64,000 nucleotides of DNA from Gardnerella vaginalis ATCC 14018 = JCM 11026 (lineage in GTDB: Bacteria > Actinomycetota > Actinomycetes > Actinomycetales > Bifidobacteriaceae): NCBI RefSeq assembly GCF_001042655.1, contig NZ_AP012332.1:1550001-1614000 (forward strand), written 5' to 3'. The first letter of the stretch is position 1. Each line of letters starts with the position of its first letter. A program made the translations under genes and the position numbers. Positions 1 to 5,924 of the stretch are shown here, one piece after another. Below the pieces are notes generated by a model that was given only the letters and a program-made list of their open reading frames with translations, made no database searches and was not told the DNA's origin.

Positions 1-1
1 T

Positions 2-253
2 ACTCAAGCACTAGGCGAAGTAGCAAAATCTGAGGGAATGACAAAGCTTGCGCAGCGTTCCGGAATTCCACGCGAAAGCTTGTATCAAATCCTTTCCGGC
101 AAAGGCAACCCACGTTTAGATACTCTTATGCGTGTTCTTGACAATCTCGGGTTTAGTCTCTCACTACGTCCACTAGAGGAAAACGAAGAGGAAACATCCA
201 AAGATCACAAGAACAAAGAAGGCATAGTATATAAAGAACCTGCATACGCGTAA
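2..253 (+). CDS. HigA-like addiction module antitoxin (5' partial)
   Basis: The reading frame is open from base 2, so the start lies outside the window; the ATG at 38 is internal to the family pattern. The visible 83 residues are the C-terminal helix-turn-helix half of the 'probable addiction module antidote' family. They show a stretch like ALGEVAKSEGMTKLAQ, a recognition helix around RESLYQILSGKGNPRLDTL and the closing LGFSLSLRP. Such proteins bind and repress their own promoter and neutralise a RelE/HigB-type RNase toxin. The toxin gene, if present, would lie upstream outside the window. The last 25 residues are charged and probably unstructured. Confidence 0.8.
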   Translation, partial: TQALGEVAKSEGMTKLAQRSGIPRESLYQILSGKGNPRLDTLMRVLDNLGFSLSLRPLEENEEETSKDHKNKEGIVYKEPAYA

Positions 254-278
254 ACACCCTCTAAGGGACCAAAAATCG

Positions 279-315
279 GGTGGTTGGCTTGTCCTTTGAT
301 AGAAAACCAACCACC
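279..315. terminator. Inverted repeat after the antitoxin gene
   Basis: A perfect 9 bp inverted repeat (GGTGGTTGG at 279-287, CCAACCACC at 307-315) with a 19 nt loop lies 25 bp after the antitoxin stop. Only the minus-strand reading is followed by a T-run, so termination of plus-strand transcription is uncertain. Confidence 0.4.
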
Positions 316-386
316 ACCAAAATGGAAATGGTCGACATTACCGCACGTGAGATCGACCATTACTCATATATTCCTGACCTATATAT

Positions 387-728
387 CATGTGGGGCTAAT
401 GCCAACCCTTAAAGGGTTGTCTGTATGACACGGGTGCAGCAAAGATGCTGCACCCCGGCCGCCCCACATGAGCTTTGTGCGTGCCAGCGCCAAGACAAGC
501 ACACACCCACCACAATCCACACACACCACCCCGATAAGGATTCTTGCAGTTCGCGCCAGACACCATCGTTTTTCAGGCTCCCCATGCCTGCAAAAATTGC
601 AGACAGGGAAGCCTTTCCACGGGTGTGGGCGCGCCCCACAAGAACCCATATCATTTTTAGAGGGGTGGCGGAGTGTCTTATGGCAACGGGTTGTGTGCTG
701 CTTAACGCTTGTCACGCACACAGTGACA
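387..728 (+). promoter_or_regulatory. Long structured leader upstream of the 186-residue protein gene
   Basis: This stretch has no convincing gene but is dense in inverted repeats. A perfect 10 bp stem (387-396 with 461-470) encloses two hairpins, 403-410/412-419 and 432-440/447-455, giving a three-way junction. Further hairpins are 576-583/606-613 (one mismatch) around a perfect 588-593/597-602 stem, then 624-629/635-640 and 710-715/723-728. The last ends 22 bp before the start codon at 751. The order suggests a structured 5' leader, a small RNA, or a folded single-stranded DNA promoter of a conjugative element. I cannot tell which from the sequence. Confidence 0.5.
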
Positions 729-750
729 CACATAAGAAAGGACAATTATT

Positions 751-1311
751 ATGGGACACTCCAGCATTCTCTACTCGTTCACCAGTGAAAAAGACGCTAT
801 CGAAGCACTCAAAAAATATGCCAGCTACGACAACCTCATCGCCACTTTTCTCCAGTCGGTCGATCCCCTTACCCTCGAAAAAGACATAGCCGATGAAGCT
901 GACTATGTTGACTTCATCGACACATGGAACAATCCACGCGATATCGTCGACTTGGAAATACAGTACATGCCATACACGCTTACCAGTAAGAATGACGGTA
1001 TCGTTCACCTACACGCTGATAGTGAAAAGATGAATAGTCTTGCACATGAAGCTGCGGAAACATTCCACCACGCTGCACGAATCGTAACCGATTACGGGTA
1101 CATGCCACACTACGGTGCGCACAGTGAGCTAGACAGGCATGTCATGCGTGACTACCGTCGTCTTACACAACCGTATGCGACTACTCGTATTATCATCATG
1201 AACCCGTCAAACTTATCATGGACAGTCCTTGAAAGTAGCCTTGACTATCTCGACCCTCACTATCGTGACCTGTACATCATGACTACAGTAACCGGCGACT
1301 ACCACATCTAA
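751..1311 (+). CDS. Uncharacterised acidic protein of the island
   Basis: This is a 186-residue protein I do not recognise. It starts at an ATG preceded by AAAGGA. It is rich in Asp, Glu, His and Tyr, and has no signal peptide, membrane segment or obvious catalytic motif. Its size and acidity recall small accessory proteins of conjugative elements such as antirestriction proteins, but I see no ArdA signature. Codon choice favours C-ending codons (GAC, CAC, ACC, CTC), unlike the A/T-ending usage of the core genes from 5925 on, which points to a different origin. It stands alone between a structured leader and its own terminator. Confidence 0.65.
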   Translation: MGHSSILYSFTSEKDAIEALKKYASYDNLIATFLQSVDPLTLEKDIADEADYVDFIDTWNNPRDIVDLEIQYMPYTLTSKNDGIVHLHADSEKMNSLAHEAAETFHHAARIVTDYGYMPHYGAHSELDRHVMRDYRRLTQPYATTRIIIMNPSNLSWTVLESSLDYLDPHYRDLYIMTTVTGDYHI

Positions 1312-1329
1312 ACGCACCGCTATACCACT

Positions 1330-1359
1330 AGAAGGGTTACCCATTAGGGTAGCCCTTCT
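1330..1359 (+). terminator. Rho-independent terminator
   Basis: A 13 bp stem with one G-U pair (1330-1342 with 1347-1359) and a 4 nt loop is followed by a short T-rich stretch. It lies 18 bp after the stop of the preceding gene. Confidence 0.7.
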
Positions 1360-1534
1360 TACTTTCTCATCTTGATAGTTTCTCTCACACCCCACACGCT
1401 GACATGGCCTTTTCCTTGCATCTATGCACTTAGCTAAGGATTACGCATACGAGGCGCCTCGTGTGGTAAGACAATACTTCCTTCCTTAAAAAATGTGAGT
1501 GGCTGTTTACCGCTTAGGCCTTCTTTTGTTTACC

Positions 1535-1674
1535 GATGAATGCTCGCTGCGCCTAGCGACATATGTCAACCTGTCCGTCGTGTCTTTCACTTACGTTGCA
1601 GCCACGCGTGCCAGGTCACGCACCCACAAGGGGTGTGACATATGCCGCCAGTCGTAGCGTGAACCGCAATCATC
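1535..1674 (+). promoter_or_regulatory. Candidate structured RNA leader, copy 1
   Basis: This is the first of two homologous leaders in the window (the other is 2568-2709). GATGAATGC at 1535-1543 pairs with GCAATCATC at 1666-1674, leaving one A-A mismatch (P1). CGCT 1545-1548 pairs with AGCG 1656-1659 (P2). GACAT 1558-1562 pairs with GTGTC 1580-1584 (P3), closing a loop with ATGTCAACC and TCCG. CACCC 1621-1625 pairs with GGGTG 1631-1635, and TCA 1616-1618 with TGA 1636-1638, across a 2 nt bulge (P4). A terminator-like hairpin and then a start codon follow, as in a riboswitch or attenuator. I cannot assign it to a known RNA family. Confidence 0.6.
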
Positions 1675-1690
1675 AACAAAAGAAAACCCA

Positions 1691-1713
1691 AGCGAAACAA
1701 CCACTGTTTCACT
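1691..1713 (+). terminator. Terminator-like hairpin ahead of the 113-residue gene
   Basis: A 9 bp stem with one C-A mismatch (1691-1699 with 1705-1713) carries a 5 nt loop, and TTTT runs through 1713-1716. It lies between the structured leader and the ribosome binding site (GGAAAGGA, 1720-1727). This is where an attenuator would sit rather than a gene-end terminator. Confidence 0.45.
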
Positions 1714-1732
1714 TTTAACGGAAAGGATTATT

Positions 1733-2074
1733 ATGACTACCACACTCGAAGCACCAGTAACCCGCAACTCCATTAACGTGCACGGCGCTATGGAAGGTGA
1801 CATCCTCGTCGCAACATGGGGGTATGACCAAACCAACTGGGATTATTACGAAGTCATTCACGTCACCTCTAAAACAGTCACTCTCTTCGACTTGCGCCAC
1901 CATACGCTGCTCAAGGGTAAGCGCACCCAGCCAGGCTATTACACGAACATTCCAGGCCGGTACGGTGTGCGCATCAATACCTTCAGCAACGCGTACTTCA
2001 ATCCTGACGACCCTCAAGGCACGCATGCTCGTGAAGACGAGAAACGCTACTGGTCTATCAACATGGGTCACTAA
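1733..2074 (+). CDS. Uncharacterised small island protein
   Basis: This is a 113-residue protein with a good ribosome binding site (GGAAAGGA) upstream of its ATG. The middle reads GDILVATWGYDQTNWDYYEV followed by a short beta-rich stretch ending in TLFDL. I have seen this kind of sequence in small phage and mobile-element proteins of unknown function, but I name no family. No membrane segment or signal peptide is present. It is monocistronic: the attenuator-like leader lies upstream and a strong terminator follows 8 bp after the stop. Overlapping minus-strand frames look like shadows of this gene. Confidence 0.65.
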   Translation: MTTTLEAPVTRNSINVHGAMEGDILVATWGYDQTNWDYYEVIHVTSKTVTLFDLRHHTLLKGKRTQPGYYTNIPGRYGVRINTFSNAYFNPDDPQGTHAREDEKRYWSINMGH

Positions 2075-2081
2075 AGCCCTC

Positions 2082-2120
2082 GTGGTGGAACACTCACGAA
2101 AAAGGTGGGTGCTCCACCAC
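2082..2120 (+). terminator. Rho-independent terminator
   Basis: A long hairpin: GTGGTGGA at 2082-2089 pairs with TCCACCAC at 2113-2120, extended inward by CACTCAC with GTGGGTG (one T-G pair). It is followed by CTTTTCATTT. The stop codon of the preceding gene is 8 bp upstream. Confidence 0.8.
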
Positions 2121-2127
2121 CTTTTCA

Positions 2128-2468
2128 TTTCTCTTGTATAAGCCAGCCTACGCTTTCGTGTCGGTTTTCTTCTCACAAGAATGCCCATGACGATAAGCCA
2201 AAGACCTGGAACCATGCACTATTAATACGCTCATACAGATGGATATACAAGCACACCCCACAACCGATAGGTTGAGCACACGCATACACGTCTACGCGCT
2301 ACTGGTAAGAGTGGTGCCAGAAGAATAGTTTCTACACATTCACTCTCCATCACACGTGTATGAGCCGCACCCACCCCTGCACGCATGGAACACAATCTTT
2401 TTCTACCACACAATCCTCTGCACTATTATCCTTCGCAAAACCATCAGCTACTCTGCCCGTGTACTTAT
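2128..2468. other. Intergenic stretch without a recognisable gene
   Basis: About 340 bp between the terminator of the 113-residue gene and the next hairpin. Short frames exist on both strands but none has a ribosome binding site and plausible composition together. I see no repeat or RNA signature here. Confidence 0.4.
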
Positions 2469-2516
2469 AAGAGTGAGGAGATTATGCGCATTCAGTAAGA
2501 GCGACTGCTCACTCTT
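2469..2516 (+). terminator. Terminator-like hairpin enclosing a four-codon frame
   Basis: AAGAGTGAG at 2469-2477 pairs perfectly with CTCACTCTT at 2508-2516, followed by TTCCTTTT. Between the arms lies GAGGAG, then an ATG at 2484 with three further codons and a TAA. It could be a plain terminator, a leader-peptide attenuator, or the two ends of a gene whose middle was deleted. Confidence 0.4.
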
Positions 2517-2567
2517 TTCCTTTTCATAGCTGGAGCACGTGTTTTCTCTACCCGTGTTTGTTTTACC

Positions 2568-2709
2568 GATGAATGCTCGCCCTACCAGCGGACGCATGTC
2601 AACCCATCCGAGCGTCTCTCAACAATAAATTGTTTCGGCCGCGCGAGCTGGGTCAAGCACCCCGAGGGTGTGAAACGCATCCACCGGCAGGACGTGAAAC
2701 GCAATCATC
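2568..2709 (+). promoter_or_regulatory. Candidate structured RNA leader, copy 2
   Basis: Homologue of 1535-1674. P1 is identical in sequence (2568-2576 with 2701-2709). P2 is CGCC 2578-2581 with GGACG 2690-2694 and a bulged A. P3 is GACGC 2591-2595 with GCGTC 2612-2616, against GACAT/GTGTC in copy 1. Two base pairs therefore changed on both sides and pairing was kept. The P3 loop keeps ATGTCAACC and TCCG. P4 keeps TCA, a 2 nt bulge and CACCC against GGGTG and TGA, but its loop is 3 nt rather than 5. The region between P3 and P4 has diverged freely. This supports selection on RNA structure. Confidence 0.6.
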
Positions 2710-2723
2710 AAAACAAACACAAC

Positions 2724-2749
2724 GGGGAAGAGAAAAGCCTCTTCTCCCC
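2724..2749 (+). terminator. Terminator-like hairpin ahead of the 111-residue gene
   Basis: GGGGAAGAG at 2724-2732 pairs with CTCTTCTCCCC at 2739-2749 with a small bulge, followed by ACTTTTT. It lies directly between the structured leader and the ribosome binding site (GAAAGGA, 2757-2763). The same relation exists at 1691-1713, so it is probably the expression platform of an attenuator. Confidence 0.55.
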
Positions 2750-2770
2750 ACTTTTTGAAAGGAAAACACA

Positions 2771-3106
2771 ATGAGCACCACAATCACTATGCCACAAATC
2801 TACAATCCACTCAAAGACTACGGGTACACGCCAATCACTACTTTCTGGGAAGACTTCACCATAGCAGAAGCATTTGGTCTCGACGCTATCGAAGATACTT
2901 ACCAGCGCGCTTTTAATGAGTGGCACAGCAATTACAAAATGATGACCGAGCTTGTCATGGTGTTGAACAATAAAATCTGGCAATACCATTTCTACAACGA
3001 GGATAAAGCACGTGTATACAACGACCTGTATACGACCCTGGCAGCATGGTGCGAAGATAACTTCACAAGCGACCAGCTTGACTACTATTACACCACCACA
3101 GACTAA
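2771..3106 (+). CDS. Uncharacterised small island protein
   Basis: This is a 111-residue acidic protein with a GAAAGGA ribosome binding site. Near the N-terminus it reads YNPLKDYGYTPITTFWEDF. Mid-protein is TELVMVLNNKIWQYHF, and it ends in DYYYTTTD. I associate this layout with short conserved proteins of Gram-positive conjugative elements, from memory and without a named family. It looks soluble and mostly helical, with no signal peptide. It is monocistronic, with a structured leader and attenuator-like hairpin before it and a strong terminator after it. Confidence 0.65.
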   Translation: MSTTITMPQIYNPLKDYGYTPITTFWEDFTIAEAFGLDAIEDTYQRAFNEWHSNYKMMTELVMVLNNKIWQYHFYNEDKARVYNDLYTTLAAWCEDNFTSDQLDYYYTTTD

Positions 3107-3123
3107 AACCTATAAAAGCACAT

Positions 3124-3151
3124 GGGGTGAAGGATTCATATTCTTCACCCC
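3124..3151 (+). terminator. Rho-independent terminator
   Basis: A perfect 9 bp stem (GGGGTGAAG 3124-3132, CTTCACCCC 3143-3151) with a 10 nt loop is followed by TATTTCGT. It lies 17 bp after the preceding stop codon. Confidence 0.75.
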
Positions 3152-3193
3152 TATTTCGTATGTACTTGACGACTCAATAGACAGGAATATTGT

Positions 3194-3411
3194 GTTGCAC
3201 ACGCTAAAGCGTGTACAACCATTCTTTTTCGTATGGAACACCTGCGGTGTACAAAAAATTTTCTTTAAGGTTTGTCAATTTCCTTGACACTTACGATCCT
3301 ATCGCCACGTTCCTCCACGCAACGCCCGCGATGTCCCTAAAGGTCCACGCGCAGCTTATGCGCTACGTCACTTCACGGCGATATGTCTTCAGTGTTCAAG
3401 GAACTTGAACA
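3194..3411 (+). promoter_or_regulatory. Structured leader upstream of the 105-residue gene
   Basis: A compound hairpin (GTTG and ACACGC at 3194-3204, partners 3209-3219, loop TAAA) is followed by hairpins at 3238-3242/3246-3250 and 3273-3278/3284-3289. Then TATCGCC 3300-3306 pairs with GGCGATA 3377-3383 and encloses a hairpin at 3349-3353/3359-3363. The last hairpin, TGTTCAAG with CTTGAACA (3393-3411), precedes an A-run and the ribosome binding site. The fold differs from the two homologous leaders upstream. Function is unknown. Confidence 0.4.
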
Positions 3412-3451
3412 AAAAAATGTCACAGACACCCCGAGGAAAAGGAGAGATGAA

Positions 3452-3769
3452 ATGTGCACATGGTATGACGGGAGCGACATCGAAAACGTACTCGAAGAAT
3501 ATCCACAATTCAAAGATTGGTTCGACGCGCACCACACCATTGACGAAATTGACTGCTTTACCGTGTGCGATGTCGAAGAATGGTTTGAAGACTTTAGCGA
3601 GACGTGGATAACTCCCAAACTTGCCCAGCATAGTGAGCTTCCTTATTCGCTTCTCTATCACAGTATCGATATTGAACTTCTTGCCCAGAATTGTTCCGAA
3701 GTTGAAGACGGTGGCAGAGCATTCACCTTCGATAAGGCAAGCGGCTTATGCCTATGCCTAGCATACTAA
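3452..3769 (+). CDS. Uncharacterised acidic island protein
   Basis: I place the start at 3452 because AAGGAGAG lies 7 bp upstream. An in-frame ATG at 3383 has no ribosome binding site and overlaps the hairpin-rich leader. The 105-residue product begins MCTWYDGSDIENVLEEY and is strongly acidic, with repeated Asp-Glu-Trp-Phe patches such as DVEEWFEDFSETW. No membrane segment, signal peptide or catalytic signature is visible. The similar opening of the next protein (MHTWYEYM) may be chance. I recognise no family. Confidence 0.55.
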   Translation: MCTWYDGSDIENVLEEYPQFKDWFDAHHTIDEIDCFTVCDVEEWFEDFSETWITPKLAQHSELPYSLLYHSIDIELLAQNCSEVEDGGRAFTFDKASGLCLCLAY

Positions 3770-3828
3770 AAGTTTGTGTGTTGTCCGATTAGAATAAGAA
3801 TCAGGTAATACACAGAAGGAGACGACAC

Positions 3829-4134
3829 ATGCACACGTGGTACGAGTATATGATTCAAGCAAGTAAGAATAGCGAACGAGATGGGGATTTATGGTTCCGC
3901 TACCTGTACAAAGTTATTCAAGACAATGGCACGAAACTCACCAGTGATGATGTCACACGGTTACTCAACAGCACCGTGCTGACTCCCTTCCAAAAAATAA
4001 CATTGCAAGACGCACTCACTGACGGCACACACACAAGAGAGCACGTGCTCCAAGCGAATCGTAAAGCACAACCAAAAAATATTCTGCAACTTTTCAAAGA
4101 AGGACGTTATGGACAAGACACCACTGTTCGCTGA
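3829..4134 (+). CDS. Uncharacterised protein co-transcribed with a nucleotidyltransferase
   Basis: This is a 101-residue protein with a strong ribosome binding site (AGAAGGAG, about 8 bp before the ATG). It overlaps the next gene by 26 bp, so the two are probably translated together. It looks helical, with stretches such as DDVTRLLNSTVLTPFQKITL and a basic segment near residues 70-80. Its position just ahead of a nucleotidyltransferase-fold gene recalls AbiE-like pairs, in which the first gene encodes the antitoxin. I see no helix-turn-helix here, however, so the analogy rests on position alone. Confidence 0.6.
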   Translation: MHTWYEYMIQASKNSERDGDLWFRYLYKVIQDNGTKLTSDDVTRLLNSTVLTPFQKITLQDALTDGTHTREHVLQANRKAQPKNILQLFKEGRYGQDTTVR

Positions 4135-4537
4135 ACTCAATGACAATCTTGCGAACGAAAATATCACACTCGAAATTATTTGTGCTGGTGGTTTCGTTCT
4201 TGAGTATTACAATCTTCGAGGCACGCAAGACGTTGATGCCTTCTATACAGAAAATGAAAAAATCAGAAACATAATTCAACAGGTCGGTGAGAAATATAAC
4301 GCGAACGAGCCAGATGAATTATGGCTTAATAATTCTGTTGCGAACATGAACCGCATCCCACCGCGCAAAATTTGCACTCCTGTTTTTCAATTCTCTCATC
4401 TTACCGTGCTCATGCCGCCGCTTGATTATATCCTTGGTATGAAACTAGAAAGTGGCAGAGAAAGAGACAAACACGATAGCGCTGAAATTATTCGCAGGCT
4501 CAAACTCATCAGGGGTTATAGGCCAAAAAGTGTGTAA
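4109..4537 (+). CDS. DUF6036/AbiEii-like nucleotidyltransferase, 3' end truncated by IS
   Basis: Residues 25-46 contain the nucleotidyltransferase-fold signature CAGGFVLEYYNLRGTQDVDA: a Gly-Gly turn, then Arg-x-Thr-x-Asp-x-Asp. Near residue 110 comes KLESGRERDKHDSAEIIRRL, the family's second conserved block. This fits the DUF6036 or AbiEii-like group found in defence and toxin-antitoxin loci. The ribosome binding site is AAGAAGGA. The last eight codons (from about 4513) come from the end of the insertion sequence, so the native C-terminus is missing. No continuation exists beyond the IS. It is probably inactive or altered. Confidence 0.65.
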   Translation: MDKTPLFAELNDNLANENITLEIICAGGFVLEYYNLRGTQDVDAFYTENEKIRNIIQQVGEKYNANEPDELWLNNSVANMNRIPPRKICTPVFQFSHLTVLMPPLDYILGMKLESGRERDKHDSAEIIRRLKLIRGYRPKSV

Positions 4538-4538
4538 G
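4513..4538 (+). repeat. Left terminal inverted repeat of the IS
   Basis: 26 bp, perfect inverse of 5882-5907. It supplies the last codons and the TAA stop of the truncated nucleotidyltransferase frame. Confidence 0.85.
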
Positions 4539-4583
4539 GCTAAGCTGATGAATATTCTGGAAATAGAAGTAATCAGCTTAGCT
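4539..4583 (-). terminator. Hairpin after the transposase gene
   Basis: GGCTAAGCTGAT (4539-4550) pairs with ATCAGCTTAGC (4572-4582), followed on the plus strand by TTTTTGAT. On the minus strand it lies 10 bp past the transposase stop. It probably terminates transcription crossing the IS end in one or both directions. Confidence 0.55.
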
Positions 4584-4592
4584 TTTTGATAA

Positions 4593-5723
4593 TTACTGGT
4601 AGTATTCACGACTCTTATGGAACTCATTCCAATCAACACCAGTACCATATCTTGCTGGTATTCCAAATACTTCAGATAATCCTTGATTAGAACGCTCCCA
4701 AGCTTGCCTATAGAGTTGTTCTATACGTTTACTAGTAAAAGAATGAGTGACTATCCAAGACTTATCTCTTGGCTTACTCGTGTTTAAATAACACCACCAG
4801 CATATAGCGTGTATACGTTTTAACAAGCTTAATCCACGATGATTACGTAGCATAGCGCGAATTCTACTATTCATTGATTCAATAGCATTATTAGTTGGTG
4901 GAATAGGATGAGTGCAATCTTCTGGAGGGCTAAGAAAAGTAAACATATAACCCTCATGAATACGCCTATCAATCATTGATTTAGCACGAACTAGTCTTTG
5001 ATGAGTATCAGCAATACTACCATCACAATACTTGCTTTTCTCTTTAAGAAAATCACTCCAAGTATTCACCCAATTATTGTAAGAAATAAGCCAATGACGA
5101 GCTTGATTTTCTGTTTTTATGTCAGAAACAATGTTAGCTAATGATAGTAATTGCTTACCAGGAGTAAGACGAGGATTAACTCCAGTTAAAGCTTTAATGT
5201 TAAGACCTATATGGAACAAGCAACGTTGTATTTTCGTATTAGGCCAATATGTTTTTACTGCTTTACGAATACCACCAGAACCATCACAAACTACTACTAG
5301 CGGTTCCGCAATACGCTGCATGAGATAACCCCACGCGCGACTATTCTCACTACGAGCCACGTACCAGCCTAAAACATGTTTCCCAGAGTAAGCGATTAAT
5401 ACTACAGATTTACGTCCTAAATGAATACCATCAACATGAATGTAATCATAAACTTCATCCACGAATGGTACTTGCGGCCATAAGTCCCATAAAAGCTTAT
5501 TCTTACGTCTTAAGGTACGGGCTGAGAAATCGTATGAATACTTATCCTGAGTCTTATTAGATAAAAGCCAATTTAAACTAACTGTTAAATCGTTTGATTG
5601 TTTATCATACGCTCTACTTTTAGAAGCCCCACAGTTAGTACAACGGTATCTAGTAGTGCCAGCATTGGTGTGACCATTCTTGCTCATTTTATGATGACAG
5701 TTATTGCATAGTGGGTTATTCAT
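4593..5723 (-). CDS. IS1249-family transposase
   Basis: The 376-residue product starts at the ATG at 5723; an upstream TTG start at 5756 is unlikely. The N-terminus has a zinc-ribbon (CNNC at residues 6-9, then CTNC) of the kind that opens IS1249 transposases. The Mutator/IS256 catalytic core follows: HVDGIHLGRK supplies the first Asp, VVCDGSGGIRK the second, and NNAIESMNSRIRAML the Glu. The CLFHIGLN block between them is typical. Length is normal and no frameshift is seen, so the enzyme is probably intact. The start codon lies on the arm of an 11 bp inverted repeat (5711-5743) that could limit translation. Confidence 0.9.
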   Translation of the reverse strand: MNNPLCNNCHHKMSKNGHTNAGTTRYRCTNCGASKSRAYDKQSNDLTVSLNWLLSNKTQDKYSYDFSARTLRRKNKLLWDLWPQVPFVDEVYDYIHVDGIHLGRKSVVLIAYSGKHVLGWYVARSENSRAWGYLMQRIAEPLVVVCDGSGGIRKAVKTYWPNTKIQRCLFHIGLNIKALTGVNPRLTPGKQLLSLANIVSDIKTENQARHWLISYNNWVNTWSDFLKEKSKYCDGSIADTHQRLVRAKSMIDRRIHEGYMFTFLSPPEDCTHPIPPTNNAIESMNSRIRAMLRNHRGLSLLKRIHAICWWCYLNTSKPRDKSWIVTHSFTSKRIEQLYRQAWERSNQGLSEVFGIPARYGTGVDWNEFHKSREYYQ

Positions 5724-5743
5724 ACAAATGAAGAATAACCCAC
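5711..5743 (-). promoter_or_regulatory. Inverted repeat over the transposase start codon
   Basis: GTGGGTTATTC (5711-5721) is the perfect inverse of GAATAACCCAC (5733-5743), with an 11 nt loop. The ATG at 5723-5721 overlaps the loop edge and one arm. Some insertion sequences use such a hairpin to block translation of read-through transcripts from flanking promoters. Confidence 0.5.
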
Positions 5744-5881
5744 ATTCGATATACAACGAGCCCTACTGCCATAAGGGTTATGAGCTGATTTTTTACACAC
5801 TTTTTGTCCGGGTGGCGAATGTGCAGAAAACAGATTCGATTACCGCAAAACGCTTGTATTGCAATGCGTGAGACATGATTT

Positions 5882-5907
5882 CTTACACACTTTTTGGCCT
5901 ATAACCC
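5882..5907 (-). repeat. Right terminal inverted repeat of the IS
   Basis: 26 bp, perfect inverse of 4513-4538. A direct copy of its inner part (TTACACACTTTTTG) occurs 91 bp further inside, near 5793-5806, and may be a second transposase contact site. Confidence 0.85.
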
Positions 5908-5924
5908 GTCTTTTGCGTGGTATA

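Larger units (their letters stand above)
4513..5907 (-). mobile_element. IS1249-like insertion sequence (IS256/Mutator group)
   Basis: A 1395 bp element bounded by a perfect 26 bp terminal inverted repeat (4513-4538 and 5882-5907; outer bases GGGTTATAGG). It carries one transposase gene on the minus strand. Length and transposase match the IS1249 type known from Corynebacterium and bifidobacteria. The flanking 8 bp (CTCATCAG on the left, GTCTTTTG on the right) do not match, so no target duplication of the 8-9 bp expected for this group is visible. The left end truncates a nucleotidyltransferase gene. The right end lies 17 bp after a core gene stop codon. Confidence 0.85.

Noticed and set aside
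386..889. Several overlapping frames on both strands in the leader of the 186-residue gene
   Set aside because: They lack ribosome binding sites, have odd composition, and arise from the GC-rich inverted repeats.
1715..2215. Minus-strand frame of 166 codons over the 113-residue gene
   Set aside because: It is the antisense shadow of a gene with a good ribosome binding site and terminator; no start signal or family pattern.
5774..5812. Alternative inner right end of the IS
   Set aside because: Only the outer copy is a perfect 26 bp match to the left end, and the outer length fits IS1249.
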